Of a stretch of 64,000 nucleotides of DNA, positions 46,625-55,543 are shown piece by piece (the first letter of the stretch is position 1; every line of letters starts with the position of its first letter). The translations under genes and the position numbers were made by a program. The DNA is taken from the NCBI RefSeq assembly GCF_029714305.1, contig NZ_CP121647.1, forward strand, positions 6,902,501 to 6,966,500, written 5' to 3'. The notes under the pieces were generated by a model, which did no database searches, was not told the DNA's origin, and saw only the letters and a list, made by a program, of their open reading frames with translations. The stretch comes from Bradyrhizobium sp. CB3481 (GTDB lineage Bacteria > Pseudomonadota > Alphaproteobacteria > Rhizobiales > Xanthobacteraceae).

Positions 46625-47890
46625 TCACCCAAACCGCTGATCATAGCGGCTCACGTTGAGCTCGCTCACATCGATATCCGGCTTCCGCCCCGAAATCAGG
46701 TCGGCCAGCACCCGTCCCGAGCCGCAGGCCATGGTCCAGCCGAGCGTGCCGTGGCCGGTGTTGAGATGCAAATTGCCATAGCGCGTCGCGCCGATCACCG
46801 GCGGTCCGTCCGGTGTCATTGGGCGCAGGCCGCTCCAGAACGTCGCCTTGCCGAGATCGCCGCCGCGCGGGAACATGTCGGTCAGCGAATGATCGAGCGT
46901 CGCGCGCCGCGCTGCGTCGAGCGTATTCGAATAGCCCGAGATTTCCGCGGTGCCGCCGACGCGGATGCGCATCCCGAGCCGGGTGATCGCGACCTTGTAG
47001 CTCTCGTCCATCACGGTCGAGACCGGCGCGCCGTCGGGATCGATGATCGGCACCGTGATGGAATAGCCCTTCACCGGATAGACCGGAACGGAAATGCCGA
47101 TCGGCTTGAGCCATCGCGGCGACCAGCTTCCGAGCGCGGCGACATAGGCATCGCCCTGAAACAGCCCTTCGCTGGTAACAACGCCTGATATCTTGTCGCC
47201 GTCCGCGACCAGCCGCTCGATCGTGGTGTTGAAACTGAACTGCACGCCGAGCTTTGCCGCTTCCTGGGCCAGCGCCTGCGTAAACATGTGGCAATCGCCG
47301 GTCTCGTCCTGCGGCAGCCGCAGGCCCCCGACGAACTTGTCCTTTACGCCGGCCAGCGCTGGCTCCGCGCCGATGCAGCCGTTGCGATCGAGCACCTCAT
47401 ACGGCACGCCATATTGCTTGAGTACCGCGATATCGTCGCCGGTGGAATCGAGCTGCTTCTGCTTGCGGAACAGCTGCAGCGTGCCCTGGCTGCGCTCGTC
47501 ATATTTGATGCCGGTCTCGGCGCGCAGCACGCGCAGGCAATCGCGGCTGTATTCGGCGATCGGAATCATCCGGCTCTTGTTGACGGCGTAGCGCTCTGTC
47601 GTGCAGTTGCGCAGCATCTTCAGGCCCCAGATCCACATGACTGGATCGAGCTTGGGCCATATCACCAGCGGGCCGTGCCGCATCAGCAGCCATTTGATCG
47701 CCTTGACCGGCACGCCAGGGCCGGCCCAGGGCGAGGAATAGCCGGGCGAGACCTCGCCGGCATTGGCAAAGCTGGTTTCCTGCGCGGGCGCAGCCTGGCG
47801 GTCGACGACGACGACTTCATGGCCGGCGCGCGCGAGATAATAGGCCGTGGTGACGCCGATCACGCCACTGCCGAGAACGATGACTTTCAC
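46625..47890 (-). CDS. dadA: D-amino acid dehydrogenase small subunit
   Basis: 421 residues, typical DadA. FAD motif [24 protein letters not shown] at the very N-terminus (written here in part: [15 protein letters not shown]), [18 protein letters not shown] and the C-terminal [19 protein letters not shown]. It deaminates D-amino acids (chiefly D-Ala) at the inner membrane, passing electrons to quinone. No alr/dadX racemase is next to it; the upstream gene on the same strand is a class III aminotransferase. Confidence 0.92.
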   Translation of the reverse strand: MKVIVLGSGVIGVTTAYYLARAGHEVVVVDRQAAPAQETSFANAGEVSPGYSSPWAGPGVPVKAIKWLLMRHGPLVIWPKLDPVMWIWGLKMLRNCTTERYAVNKSRMIPIAEYSRDCLRVLRAETGIKYDERSQGTLQLFRKQKQLDSTGDDIAVLKQYGVPYEVLDRNGCIGAEPALAGVKDKFVGGLRLPQDETGDCHMFTQALAQEAAKLGVQFSFNTTIERLVADGDKISGVVTSEGLFQGDAYVAALGSWSPRWLKPIGISVPVYPVKGYSITVPIIDPDGAPVSTVMDESYKVAITRLGMRIRVGGTAEISGYSNTLDAARRATLDHSLTDMFPRGGDLGKATFWSGLRPMTPDGPPVIGATRYGNLHLNTGHGTLGWTMACGSGRVLADLISGRKPDIDVSELNVSRYDQRFG

Positions 47891-47906
47891 AATGCCTCAC
47901 AGATTT

Positions 47907-47928
47907 GCCGCGGCAATATTGCCGCGGC
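47907..47928. promoter_or_regulatory. Perfect 22-base palindrome just upstream of dadA
   Basis: GCCGCGGCAAT followed directly by ATTGCCGCGGC, ending 17 bases before the dadA ATG (47890, minus strand). It could be an operator, or a hairpin that would hide or expose the dadA ribosome site. Confidence 0.5.
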
Positions 47929-47940
47929 TACTGGAGTCCC

Positions 47941-48030
47941 GTTCCGATTAAATCGGAACAGGGCTCCAGATCTTTTTTGACGCGTTTTCTTCACGCGAAC
48001 CGGGATCCACTTCGCTCGAAAACGCTATGC
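47941..48030. repeat. Intergenic repeat with GTTCCGATT palindrome
   Basis: GTTCCGATT-A-AATCGGAAC at 47941-47959, then GATCTTTTTTGACGCGTTTT and CACTTCGCTCGAAAACGC. This string resembles a dispersed intergenic element of Bradyrhizobium (recollection, not verified). It lies downstream of the aminotransferase gene and may terminate it. Confidence 0.6.
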
Positions 48031-48044
48031 CTTGCCAGCAAGGA

Positions 48045-49373
48045 TCAGGCCACCCGCTTGATCGCGTCGCCGAGGATCGAGACGATGTCGTCGATGTGGC
48101 TCTTCTCGACGATCAAGGGCGGCGACAATGCAAAGCTGTCACCGCTCATGCGCAAATAAAGCCCGTTGTTGAAGCAGTCGACCATCACGTCGTAGCCGCG
48201 CAGGCCGACGCCTTCCTTGCGCGATGCGACTTCGACCGCGCCCATCAGGCCGACATTGCGGATATCGACGACGTTCGGCAGGCCTTTAAGCGAATGCAGC
48301 CCGTCACGCCAGTAGTCGGCCATCGACGCGCCGCGGGTCAGAAGCTTTTCATCCTTGTAGATGTCGAGCGTCGCAAGGCCGGCGGCGCAGGCGGTCGGAT
48401 GCGCCGAATAGGTGTAGCCATGGAACAATTCGATCGTGCCTTCCGGCCCGGTCATCAGCCCGTCATGGATCTTGCGGCTGGCGAACACCGCGCCGCAGGG
48501 CACGGTGCCGTTGGTGATGCCCTTGGCGGTCGTCATCATGTCGGGCGTGACGCCGAAATAATCGGCGGCGAACGGCGTGCCGAGACGGCCGAAGCCGGTG
48601 ATGACCTCGTCGAAGATCAGGAGGATGCCGTGCTTGTCGGCGATCTCGCGCAGGCGCTTCAAATAGCCCTTCGGTGGCGGCAGCACCGCGGTCGAGCCCG
48701 GCACCGGCTCGACGATGACGGCAGCGATGGTGTCGGCGCCATGCAGCGCGACCATCCGTTCGAGATCGTCGGCGAGGTCGGCGCCATGCTCGGGCAGGTC
48801 CTTGGCGAAGGCGTTGCGGGTGAGGTCATGGGTATGGCGGATATGATCGACGCCGGGCAGATGGGTCGCAAAGGCGCGACGGTTCGCCACCATGCCGCCG
48901 ACCGACATGCCGCCAAAACCGACGCCGTGATAGCCGCGCTCGCGGCCGATCAGGCGCGTGCGCGTGCCCTGCCCGATGGCACGCTGATAGGCCAGCGCGA
49001 TCTTCAGCGCGGTGTCGACCGATTCAGAACCCGAATTGGTGAAGAAGACGCGATCGAGCCCCTTCGGCGCGATCTCGGCAAGCCGCTCCGCGAAATCGAA
49101 CGCCAGCGGATGGCCCATGTTGAAGGAAGGCGCAAAGTCGAGTGTCATCAATTGCCGCTCGACGGCTGCGGCGATCTGGCGGCGGCCGTGGCCGGCATTG
49201 ACGCACCACAGGCCCGCGGAACCGTCGATCACCTTGCGGCCGTCGACGGTGGTGTAGTGCATGCCCTCGGCGGAGGCGAACAGGCGCGGCGCTTTCTTGA
49301 ACTGCCGGTTGGCCGTGAAAGGCATCCAGAACGAGTCGGTCTGCAGGGTGTTCGGCTTTTGGTGGACGGTCAC
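48045..49373 (-). CDS. Class III aminotransferase (omega-amino acid:pyruvate type)
   Basis: 442 residues from GTG 49373, with AAGGAGC 8 bases upstream. PLP fold-type I, class III: substrate-binding G-L-W-C-V-N-A-G-H-G-R, cofactor-binding S-G-S-E-S-V-D-T-A-L-K, F-D-E-V-I-T-G-F-G-R-L-G and the Schiff-base Lys in MTTAKGITNG (about residue 285). Beta-alanine or other omega-amines to aldehyde with pyruvate as acceptor are the usual substrates. Divergent from an XRE-cupin regulator. Confidence 0.92.
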   Translation of the reverse strand: MTVHQKPNTLQTDSFWMPFTANRQFKKAPRLFASAEGMHYTTVDGRKVIDGSAGLWCVNAGHGRRQIAAAVERQLMTLDFAPSFNMGHPLAFDFAERLAEIAPKGLDRVFFTNSGSESVDTALKIALAYQRAIGQGTRTRLIGRERGYHGVGFGGMSVGGMVANRRAFATHLPGVDHIRHTHDLTRNAFAKDLPEHGADLADDLERMVALHGADTIAAVIVEPVPGSTAVLPPPKGYLKRLREIADKHGILLIFDEVITGFGRLGTPFAADYFGVTPDMMTTAKGITNGTVPCGAVFASRKIHDGLMTGPEGTIELFHGYTYSAHPTACAAGLATLDIYKDEKLLTRGASMADYWRDGLHSLKGLPNVVDIRNVGLMGAVEVASRKEGVGLRGYDVMVDCFNNGLYLRMSGDSFALSPPLIVEKSHIDDIVSILGDAIKRVA

Positions 49374-49527
49374 GGGCTTAGCTCCTTTGCTGGCAGCTCA
49401 AGATGCCACCGGGCCATGGTCGGGAAGCCATAACAAGTCCTTTTCTTCGCTCCTGCAACTCATTGATTTTGCTAGCCTCGATGGGGCATATTTGTTCGAT
49501 CCGAAACACCTGCAACAGGGATTTCCC

Positions 49528-50076
49528 ATGAGCGTCGATATCGGCGGGCGACTCCGCTTTATCAGGGCCCGGCACAAGCTGTCGCAGCGCGAGCTGGCCA
49601 AGCGTTCCGGGGTGACCAATTCGACGATCTCGCTGATCGAATCCAACCAGATGAACCCCTCGGTCGGGGCGCTGAAGCGCATCCTCGACGGGCTGCCGAT
49701 GGGGCTTGCCGAGTTCTTCGCGATCGAGCCGGAGCGGCCGCGCAGGGCGTTCTACCGCTCGGATGAGCTGACCGAGATCGGCAAGCAGCCGATCTCCTAC
49801 CGCCAGGTCGGCGACAATCTGTTCGGCCGCGCTTTGCAGATCCTCAAAGAGCGCTACGAGCCCGGCAGCGACACCGGGCGGGTGCCGCTGACCCATGACG
49901 GCGAGGAAGGCGGCATCGTGGTCTCGGGCCGGCTCGAAGTCACCGTCGACGACGAGCGCCGCATCCTCGATCCCGGCGATGCCTATTATTTCGAGAGTCG
50001 ACGCCCCCACCGCTTCCGCTGCGTCGGCGCCAAGCCGTGCGAGGTAATCAGCGCCTGCACGCCACCGACGTTTTGA
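49528..50076 (+). CDS. XRE helix-turn-helix regulator with cupin domain (PuuR-like)
   Basis: 182 residues from ATG 49528, the size of PuuR. HTH at about residues 6-62 (LRFIRARHKLSQRELAKRSG, V-T-N-S-T-I-S-L-I-E-S-N), cupin at about 110-180 (HDGEEGGIVVSGRLEVTV, YYFESRRPHRF). The frame is open upstream to 49261 but that overlaps the aminotransferase. Its position suggests it controls that divergent gene, as PuuR controls putrescine catabolism. Related to, but much shorter than, the regulator at 42699. Confidence 0.9.
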   Translation: MSVDIGGRLRFIRARHKLSQRELAKRSGVTNSTISLIESNQMNPSVGALKRILDGLPMGLAEFFAIEPERPRRAFYRSDELTEIGKQPISYRQVGDNLFGRALQILKERYEPGSDTGRVPLTHDGEEGGIVVSGRLEVTVDDERRILDPGDAYYFESRRPHRFRCVGAKPCEVISACTPPTF

Positions 50077-50229
50077 GCGAGGATAAATTTCTACAAATCC
50101 GCTGTGGCGCCGTGATGGGGCGCTGCGCTTGCGCGGGTTGCAAAAAAGCTGAATAGTTTGCGTGATCCGACCGAGAGATCGGAAGCGTGCGGCTGCTCGC
50201 ATGCAGCCGCTTGTTGGAGCTTTTTTCGC

Positions 50230-51825
50230 ATGTCGAAGCTCACCGAGCATGGCGCCGGCCTGCTGTGGAAGCCGGAATTGGTTTGGCTGAATGTCGTTTC
50301 CGATGCCGTGGTCGCCATCGCCTTTTTTACCACAGCGTTCGTCCTGGCATTCTTTGTGTGGCGGCGCCATCGTGAACTGATGTTCCGCGGCGTATTCCTG
50401 ATATTCGCGGTCTTCGTTGCGGTCTGCGGGGTGACCCGCCTGCTATCGATCTACACGATGTGGGTTCCAGCCTATGAAATCGAAGCCGTCGCCAAAGCCC
50501 TCCTGGCGCTGATCTCGGTTCCGGTCACGGCCGCGCTGCTGCTGGCGCTGCCGCGAATCCTGGTGCTGCCGACGCGCATTCAGCTCGCCCATGCCTATAC
50601 CGCGCTCGAGGAAGAAGTCAGGCAGCGCCGCGAGGCCGAGGCCATGCTCAAGCGTTTTGAGGAGAAAGAGGCCACCGAAGCCAAAGTTCGGCAAGCGCAG
50701 AAGATGGAAGCGATCGGCCAGCTCACCGGCGGCGTGGCGCACGACTTCAACAATATTCTGACCGTGATCACCGGCACCATCGAAATCCTCGCCGATGCCG
50801 TCAAGGATCGCCCGCATCTCACCCAGATCACCAATCTGATGGGCGGGGCCGCAGCACGGGGGGCCGAGCTGACCAAGCATTTGCTCGCTTTCTCCCGCCG
50901 GCAGCCGCTGCAGCCGCGCAATACCGACGTCAACGCGCTGGTGATCGAAGCGGCACGTCTGCTGCGCCCGACGCTGGGCGAGCACATCGAAATCGAATCG
51001 ATGCTGGCGTACGATTCCGCGCCGGCGCTGATCGATCCGAGCCAACTCTCAACCGCGATCCTGAACCTCGCCCTGAACGCGCGCGACGCCATGCCTGACG
51101 GCGGCAAGCTGACGTTGGAGACCAAGAACGTCGTGCTCGACGAGAACTATGCCCGCCAGAACAGCGAGGTCAAACCGGGCAACTACGTCATGATTGCCGT
51201 GAGCGACACCGGCGAAGGGATTCCAAGCAACTTGCTCGAAAAGGTGTTCGAACCGTTCTTCACCACCAAGGAGGCCGGGAAAGGATCGGGGCTCGGCCTC
51301 AGCATGGTATACGGCTTCGCCAGACAGTCGAATGGACACATCAAGATCTACAGCGAAGTCGGCCATGGCACGAGCGTGAAGCTATATTTGCCGCAGGCCG
51401 CGACTGTCGGCGCGGAGGAGCCCGCCAGCGCGACGGGCTCATATGCCGGCGAACATAGCGACGAGACGATCCTGATTGTCGAGGACGACCCGCTGGTCCG
51501 CCAATACGTTCTGGCGCAAATCAACCGCTTCGGATTCCGCACGCTTGCGGCCGGCAATGCCGCCGAGGCGCTGGCGCTCATCGATGGAGCTCAACGCATT
51601 GACCTGCTGTTCACGGACGTGATGCTCCCCGGCGGCGTGAACGGCCGCCAGCTCGCCACCGAGGCGGTGAAACGGCGCCCGGGCCTCAAAGTGCTGTATA
51701 CCTCCGGCTATGCCGAAAACGCCCTCGTCCATCACGGCCGCCTCGACCCCGGCGTGCTGCTGCTGCCAAAACCTTACGTCAGCGCCGACCTGGCGCGGAT
51801 GCTTCTGACCGCGCTGGCATCGTGA
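50230..51825 (+). CDS. Hybrid histidine kinase with ETR1-type membrane domain and receiver
   Basis: 531 residues from ATG 50230 (GGAGC upstream). Three membrane helices (about 22-44, 52-72, 82-112) resemble the ethylene-receptor N-terminus: S-D25 in helix 1 and V-C66-G-V-T-R70 in helix 2. Plant ETR1 has Asp25, Cys65 and His69, the last two binding Cu(I); here the His is Arg, so copper and ethylene binding are doubtful. A short coiled coil leads to HisKA (phospho-His in GGVAHDFNN, about residue 178), a HATPase with N, G1, F and G2 boxes, and a receiver domain (phospho-Asp in LLFTDVML, Lys in LPKPY). No partner regulator is adjacent. Confidence 0.9.
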   Translation: MSKLTEHGAGLLWKPELVWLNVVSDAVVAIAFFTTAFVLAFFVWRRHRELMFRGVFLIFAVFVAVCGVTRLLSIYTMWVPAYEIEAVAKALLALISVPVTAALLLALPRILVLPTRIQLAHAYTALEEEVRQRREAEAMLKRFEEKEATEAKVRQAQKMEAIGQLTGGVAHDFNNILTVITGTIEILADAVKDRPHLTQITNLMGGAAARGAELTKHLLAFSRRQPLQPRNTDVNALVIEAARLLRPTLGEHIEIESMLAYDSAPALIDPSQLSTAILNLALNARDAMPDGGKLTLETKNVVLDENYARQNSEVKPGNYVMIAVSDTGEGIPSNLLEKVFEPFFTTKEAGKGSGLGLSMVYGFARQSNGHIKIYSEVGHGTSVKLYLPQAATVGAEEPASATGSYAGEHSDETILIVEDDPLVRQYVLAQINRFGFRTLAAGNAAEALALIDGAQRIDLLFTDVMLPGGVNGRQLATEAVKRRPGLKVLYTSGYAENALVHHGRLDPGVLLLPKPYVSADLARMLLTALAS

Positions 51826-51859
51826 GTTCTCGTGGATAGACCCATGCGCGGCGTCGGCA

Positions 51860-52471
51860 TCACTTCTCCAGCGCGCCCGCGAGCACCAGCTCGAGCTCCT
51901 GCCTGACATCATCGAGCGGCTGGGCGCTGCGGGCGGCGCGGCACATCGCGACCGTTCCTTCCGTCGATGCGATGACGAGCGCTGCCAGCCGCCGGGCGCG
52001 CGCCGGCGCGACGCCTTCACGCCGCAGCGCCGTGAACATGATCTGCTGCCAATCGGCGAACACGCCGTTGGCGAGATCGAGCAGATGCTCCTGCGCCGCT
52101 TCGTCCGGCTGGCCGTCCTTTTCCGTCGCGTCGTTGACATATTGCTCAACCGCAACCGCGAGCACCGGACAGCCGGCCTGAAATTTCGTCCGTTCCAGCG
52201 TCTTGCGCCACAATGCGATGAAGCTGCGCAGGCCGGCGATCGCGCCGCGCGTCTCGGTGAGGTGCCTGAGCGGCCCGCTGACCTGCTTACCGGCGAAGGC
52301 CAGTGCATCCTCGATCAGTTGCTGCTTGCCGCGCGGGAAATGATGCCCGATCGAGCCGCGCGGCGTGCCGGTGTGGCGCACCACCTCGCGCATGCTGGTG
52401 GCGTTGACGCCGCGGCGGCTCATCAGGTCGGCAGCGCCAGCCACCATCCTGGCGCGGGTATCAGATGTCAT
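51860..52471 (-). CDS. TetR/AcrR-family repressor
   Basis: 203 residues from ATG 52471; a longer frame to 52501 adds 10 residues. N-terminal HTH (about 5-50: AADLMSRRGVNATSMREVVRH, split here as two blocks, then PRGSIGHHFPRGKQQL) and an effector domain of the YxaF/LmrA type with a Cys-Pro pair (F-Q-A-G-C-P-V-L-A-V) at the centre. Divergent from 52590; the two palindromes in the spacer are probable binding sites. Confidence 0.9.
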   Translation of the reverse strand: MTSDTRARMVAGAADLMSRRGVNATSMREVVRHTGTPRGSIGHHFPRGKQQLIEDALAFAGKQVSGPLRHLTETRGAIAGLRSFIALWRKTLERTKFQAGCPVLAVAVEQYVNDATEKDGQPDEAAQEHLLDLANGVFADWQQIMFTALRREGVAPARARRLAALVIASTEGTVAMCRAARSAQPLDDVRQELELVLAGALEK

Positions 52472-52508
52472 TGGGTTCCTCGTCTGCCGGATGGCGCGCA
52501 TTCTAGAC

Positions 52509-52558
52509 TATGACGCTTGACATAGCCAGCTCCATGTGAAGTTATGACGCCCGTCATA
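52509..52558. promoter_or_regulatory. Two TATGACG operator-like sites
   Basis: TATGACG-CC-CGTCATA (52543-52558) is a perfect palindrome; TATGACG-CT-TGACATA (52509-52524) is an imperfect copy 34 bases away, about three helical turns. They fill the spacer between the TetR gene and the 52590 gene, so they probably bind that TetR protein and control both directions. Confidence 0.7.
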
Positions 52559-52589
52559 GTCGGCAGGGCCGGCACAGAAGAGGTATGAG

Positions 52590-53078
52590 ATGACGTTTAT
52601 CCACGTGATGACGCCGCAGGGGCGGCTGAATACCGACCAGCGGCGCGTGTTGGCCAAGACCTTGACCGACGCCGTGCTGGTGCCGGAAGTGGGTAAGCTC
52701 ACGGCCGAAGCCCGCCGCGGCTATCAGGTCCACTTCGCCGAGCGTCCGCTCGACATGATCGCCCATGGCGGCGAGCTATTGTCGGACAAGCCAAGCGACG
52801 TCATGCTGATCGATGTCGTGGTGATGGACTGCTGCTGGACGCGCGAGGATCGCGCGGCCGTGATCCGCAACATCCATGCAGCGCTGGCGGAAGCCTGCGG
52901 GATGAAGACGCCCTCGCCGGCCTGGTGGATCAATTTCCGCATCATCGAGGAAGGAAGCTGGGGCTCGCGCGGCGGCGTGCTGTCGTTCCTCGACCTGCTC
53001 GAGCACGGACCGTCGCATTTCTCGCCGGAACGGGCCGCTGCGATCCGCACCGCGCTCGCGGTCAAATACGAGCGATAG
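52590..53078 (+). CDS. Tautomerase-superfamily-like protein (tentative)
   Basis: 162 residues. Two similar halves, each a strand followed by a helix (F-I-H-V-M-T-P-Q-G-R-L then R-R-V-L-A-K-T-L-T-D-A-V; V-V-V-M-D-C-C-W then R-A-A-V-I-R-N-I-H-A-A-L), suggest the beta-alpha-beta duplication of the tautomerase superfamily. The catalytic Pro directly after the start Met is missing (MTFIHV), so classical tautomerase activity is unlikely. Probably co-transcribed with the crotonase gene 42 bases downstream under TetR control. Confidence 0.5.
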   Translation: MTFIHVMTPQGRLNTDQRRVLAKTLTDAVLVPEVGKLTAEARRGYQVHFAERPLDMIAHGGELLSDKPSDVMLIDVVVMDCCWTREDRAAVIRNIHAALAEACGMKTPSPAWWINFRIIEEGSWGSRGGVLSFLDLLEHGPSHFSPERAAAIRTALAVKYER

Positions 53079-53120
53079 CGCCACGACTGCATCAAGAACC
53101 ATCAGGACGGAGAGGCAAGC

Positions 53121-53900
53121 ATGAGCACCGAGGGAAAGATCCGCACCGAAACCCATGATCGCATCTTCAAGATCATCATCGACAATCCCGCCAAGAAGAA
53201 TGCGTTCTCGCCGGCGATGATGGAGCAGCTGTCGGACGCGCTGACGGAACTGCACAACAACGACAGCTACTGGGTCGGCGTCGTCTGCGCCGAGGGCAAG
53301 GATTTCACCGCCGGTCTCGACATGCCGAAATTCTTCGGCCCCAACGCCGAGAAGCGCAATTTCAGGGAAGGCAATGTCGACGTGTTCGGCCTGCAGAAGC
53401 GCTGCAAAAAGCCGATCGTCACGGCCGTGCAGGGCATCGTCTTCACCATCGGCATCGAATTGATGCTGGCCGGCGACATCGTCGTCGCTGCCGACGACGC
53501 CCGCTTCTGCCAGATGGAAGCCAAGCGCGGCATCGCCCCGCTCGGCGGGGCGCATTTCCGCTTCCTGTCGCGCGCCGGCTGGGGCAATGCGATGTATCAC
53601 CTGTTCCTGTGCGACGAGTTCACGGCCGCGCGCGCCCGCGAGATCGGCCTGGTGCAGGAGGTGGTGCCGGCGGGCCAGCAAATCGAGCGCGCGATGGCGC
53701 TCGCAAAAATCATCGCCGGCAATGCGCCGCTCGGCATCCAGGTCACCAAGGAAGCGGCCCTGAAATATGTCGAACAGGGCGAGCAGGCGGCGATCGCCTA
53801 TATCCCAAAGGTCCGCGAGCGTGTTCTGAACAGCGCCGATGCGCGCGAGGGCATTCAATCCTTCATCGAGCGTCGCGCCGCGGTATTCCAAGGCAAGTGA
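53121..53900 (+). CDS. Enoyl-CoA hydratase/isomerase (crotonase) family protein
   Basis: 259 residues, standard crotonase length, with GGAGAGG upstream. First oxyanion-hole segment K-D-F-T-A-G-L-D (about 66-73), second QGIVFTIGIELMLAGDIVVA with G-I-E-L, and P-L-G-G-A-H-F-R near 140. The Glu pair of a true hydratase is not clearly present, so a specialised hydratase, isomerase or hydrolase on a CoA thioester is equally likely. Confidence 0.88.
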   Translation: MSTEGKIRTETHDRIFKIIIDNPAKKNAFSPAMMEQLSDALTELHNNDSYWVGVVCAEGKDFTAGLDMPKFFGPNAEKRNFREGNVDVFGLQKRCKKPIVTAVQGIVFTIGIELMLAGDIVVAADDARFCQMEAKRGIAPLGGAHFRFLSRAGWGNAMYHLFLCDEFTAARAREIGLVQEVVPAGQQIERAMALAKIIAGNAPLGIQVTKEAALKYVEQGEQAAIAYIPKVRERVLNSADAREGIQSFIERRAAVFQGK

Positions 53901-53906
53901 TCGGAT

Positions 53907-53938
53907 CTCCCTCGCCCCGCTCTTGCGGGGAGAGGGAG
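53907..53938. terminator. Hairpin between convergent genes
   Basis: CTCCCTC-GCCCCGC and GCGGGGA-GAGGGAG arms with a 4-base loop, just after the crotonase stop and before the LysR stop. A bidirectional terminator of the same repeat style as 27430-27560. Confidence 0.7.
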
Positions 53939-53979
53939 ACTGCTGCCTGAATCATCGGCGGCCGGCCAGTCTGCCCTCC

Positions 53980-54870
53980 TCACCCGGTCAGGATCGGCTT
54001 CAGCGCGTCGCGCTGCTCGACGATGTAATCGAAGAAGGCGGCGATGCGCGGCACACGGCGGATGTCCGGATGCGTGAGCAGCCGCCAGCTTCGCGTCAGC
54101 TCCGGCACCGGCCCGAGCACGCGAACCAGATCCGGCTCGGCGTCGCCGAGCGCCGTCGGCAGCGGCCCGATGCCGGCACCCGATTTCACCGCGGATACGA
54201 GGCCGAGCACGCTGTTGTTGCGCACCGGCATTTTGGCGTCGGGTGCGACCTCCTTCAGCCACTTCGCAGCGCGGTGACCCGCCAGCGTCTCATCGAAGCC
54301 GACGAGCGGATGCTGTGCCAGATCCTCGACACGGTCGGGCTTGCCGTGACGCACGACATAGTCACGGCTGGCATAGACCGCCCAAAGGGAGTCGGCAATC
54401 TTGCGCCCGATCAACTCATCGTCGGTATCGCCTGAGCGGAAGGCGACGTCGACCTCGCCCTTCGACAGGTCGAGATAGCGGTCGCTGGTGATGAACTCGA
54501 CGCGCAGATGCGGGTGGCGAGCATGAAACCGCTCGATCAGGCCCGACTGCGTCATGCGGATGACGATCGGCTCGGGACAGGTGACGCGGATCGTCCCTTT
54601 CATGTCCTGCTCGGCATCGGTGGCCCGCCGCTGAAAATCCCCGACTGCGGCCTCGATGCGTTCGGCGAAGGGCAGCAGCGTCGTGCCGTATTCGGTGAGG
54701 CGATAGCCCCTGGCTTGCCGTGTCACGAGCGCCTGGCCGATCCGGCGCTCTAGTTCCTCGAGCCTGCGATGCACGGTCGACTGGCTGGTGCCAAGCGCCT
54801 TGCCGGCAGCGATCGTGCTGCCGTGGCGCGCGACGGCCAGAAAGTATTTCAGGTCATTCCAGTCAAACAT
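53980..54870 (-). CDS. LysR-family transcriptional regulator
   Basis: 296 residues from ATG 54870. HTH at about 3-62 (DWNDLKYFLAVARHGSTIAA, LGTSQSTVHRRLEELERRIG), effector domain 90-290 of the GcvA/DsdC-like subgroup with V-D-V-A-F-R-S-G-D and G-A-G-I-G-P-L-P. Divergent from the periplasmic cupin gene at 54988, its likely target. A much longer frame upstream of this ATG is antisense to the cupin gene. Confidence 0.9.
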   Translation of the reverse strand: MFDWNDLKYFLAVARHGSTIAAGKALGTSQSTVHRRLEELERRIGQALVTRQARGYRLTEYGTTLLPFAERIEAAVGDFQRRATDAEQDMKGTIRVTCPEPIVIRMTQSGLIERFHARHPHLRVEFITSDRYLDLSKGEVDVAFRSGDTDDELIGRKIADSLWAVYASRDYVVRHGKPDRVEDLAQHPLVGFDETLAGHRAAKWLKEVAPDAKMPVRNNSVLGLVSAVKSGAGIGPLPTALGDAEPDLVRVLGPVPELTRSWRLLTHPDIRRVPRIAAFFDYIVEQRDALKPILTG

Positions 54871-54987
54871 CCGGCCATTATGCACTTTTGGAGCGGTCCC
54901 TCGCAATCTTGCGGCTCCCGCGACATGGCCGCGCCGCCTTACGGTCTTGAACCGAAGCAGCGGCCAAGACGAACAAAGGAGCGATAT

Positions 54988-55413
54988 ATGCGCAGCCCCC
55001 TCATCCCCTGCATCGCCCTGATTGCCAGCCTTGGCAGTCCGGCTTGGGCGCAACAGCACGGCGCAGCCGACCCCAATATCGCCAAGCCGAACATGGTGCT
55101 GCAACAAGTCGTCGAGGGATTGCCGACGGACGGCAAGCAGACCGTCCGGGTGATGACGGCGACCTTCAAGCCCGGCGACAAGACCGTCTATCACACCCAT
55201 CGTTTTCCGGTAACGGTTTACGTCCTCGAAGGCGCCTTCACGCTCGAGCTCGACGGCCGCCCGCCGCTCACGGTGAAAGCCGGCGAAGCGCTGGTCGAGC
55301 CGCCCAAAGTGCCGATGACCGGCTATAACCGCAGTGCCACCGAACCGACGAAGGTGGTCATCTTCTATGTCAGCGCCAACGACACGCCGTTTCTCGATCT
55401 GATGGGACACTAG
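54988..55413 (+). CDS. Exported single-domain cupin
   Basis: 141 residues from ATG 54988 with AAAGGAG upstream. Signal peptide about 1-21 (cleavage after PAWA). Cupin_2 barrel with the metal motif region F-K-P-G-D-K-T-V-Y-H-T-H-R (two His) and G-E-A-L-V-E-P-P-K-V-P second motif. Periplasmic; ligand unknown. Divergent from a LysR regulator. Confidence 0.85.
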   Translation: MRSPLIPCIALIASLGSPAWAQQHGAADPNIAKPNMVLQQVVEGLPTDGKQTVRVMTATFKPGDKTVYHTHRFPVTVYVLEGAFTLELDGRPPLTVKAGEALVEPPKVPMTGYNRSATEPTKVVIFYVSANDTPFLDLMGH

Positions 55414-55543
55414 GGCGTCGCATCGGCATGGCCGGGCCTGTCCCGGCATGCCGCATGTTGCCAAGCCAGTCGTGATTTGCGCGCATGTCCGGCCGTGTGT
55501 AACCTTGGCGCGGTCGGACTGACGCGAGAAGCGGGAGTGTGCC

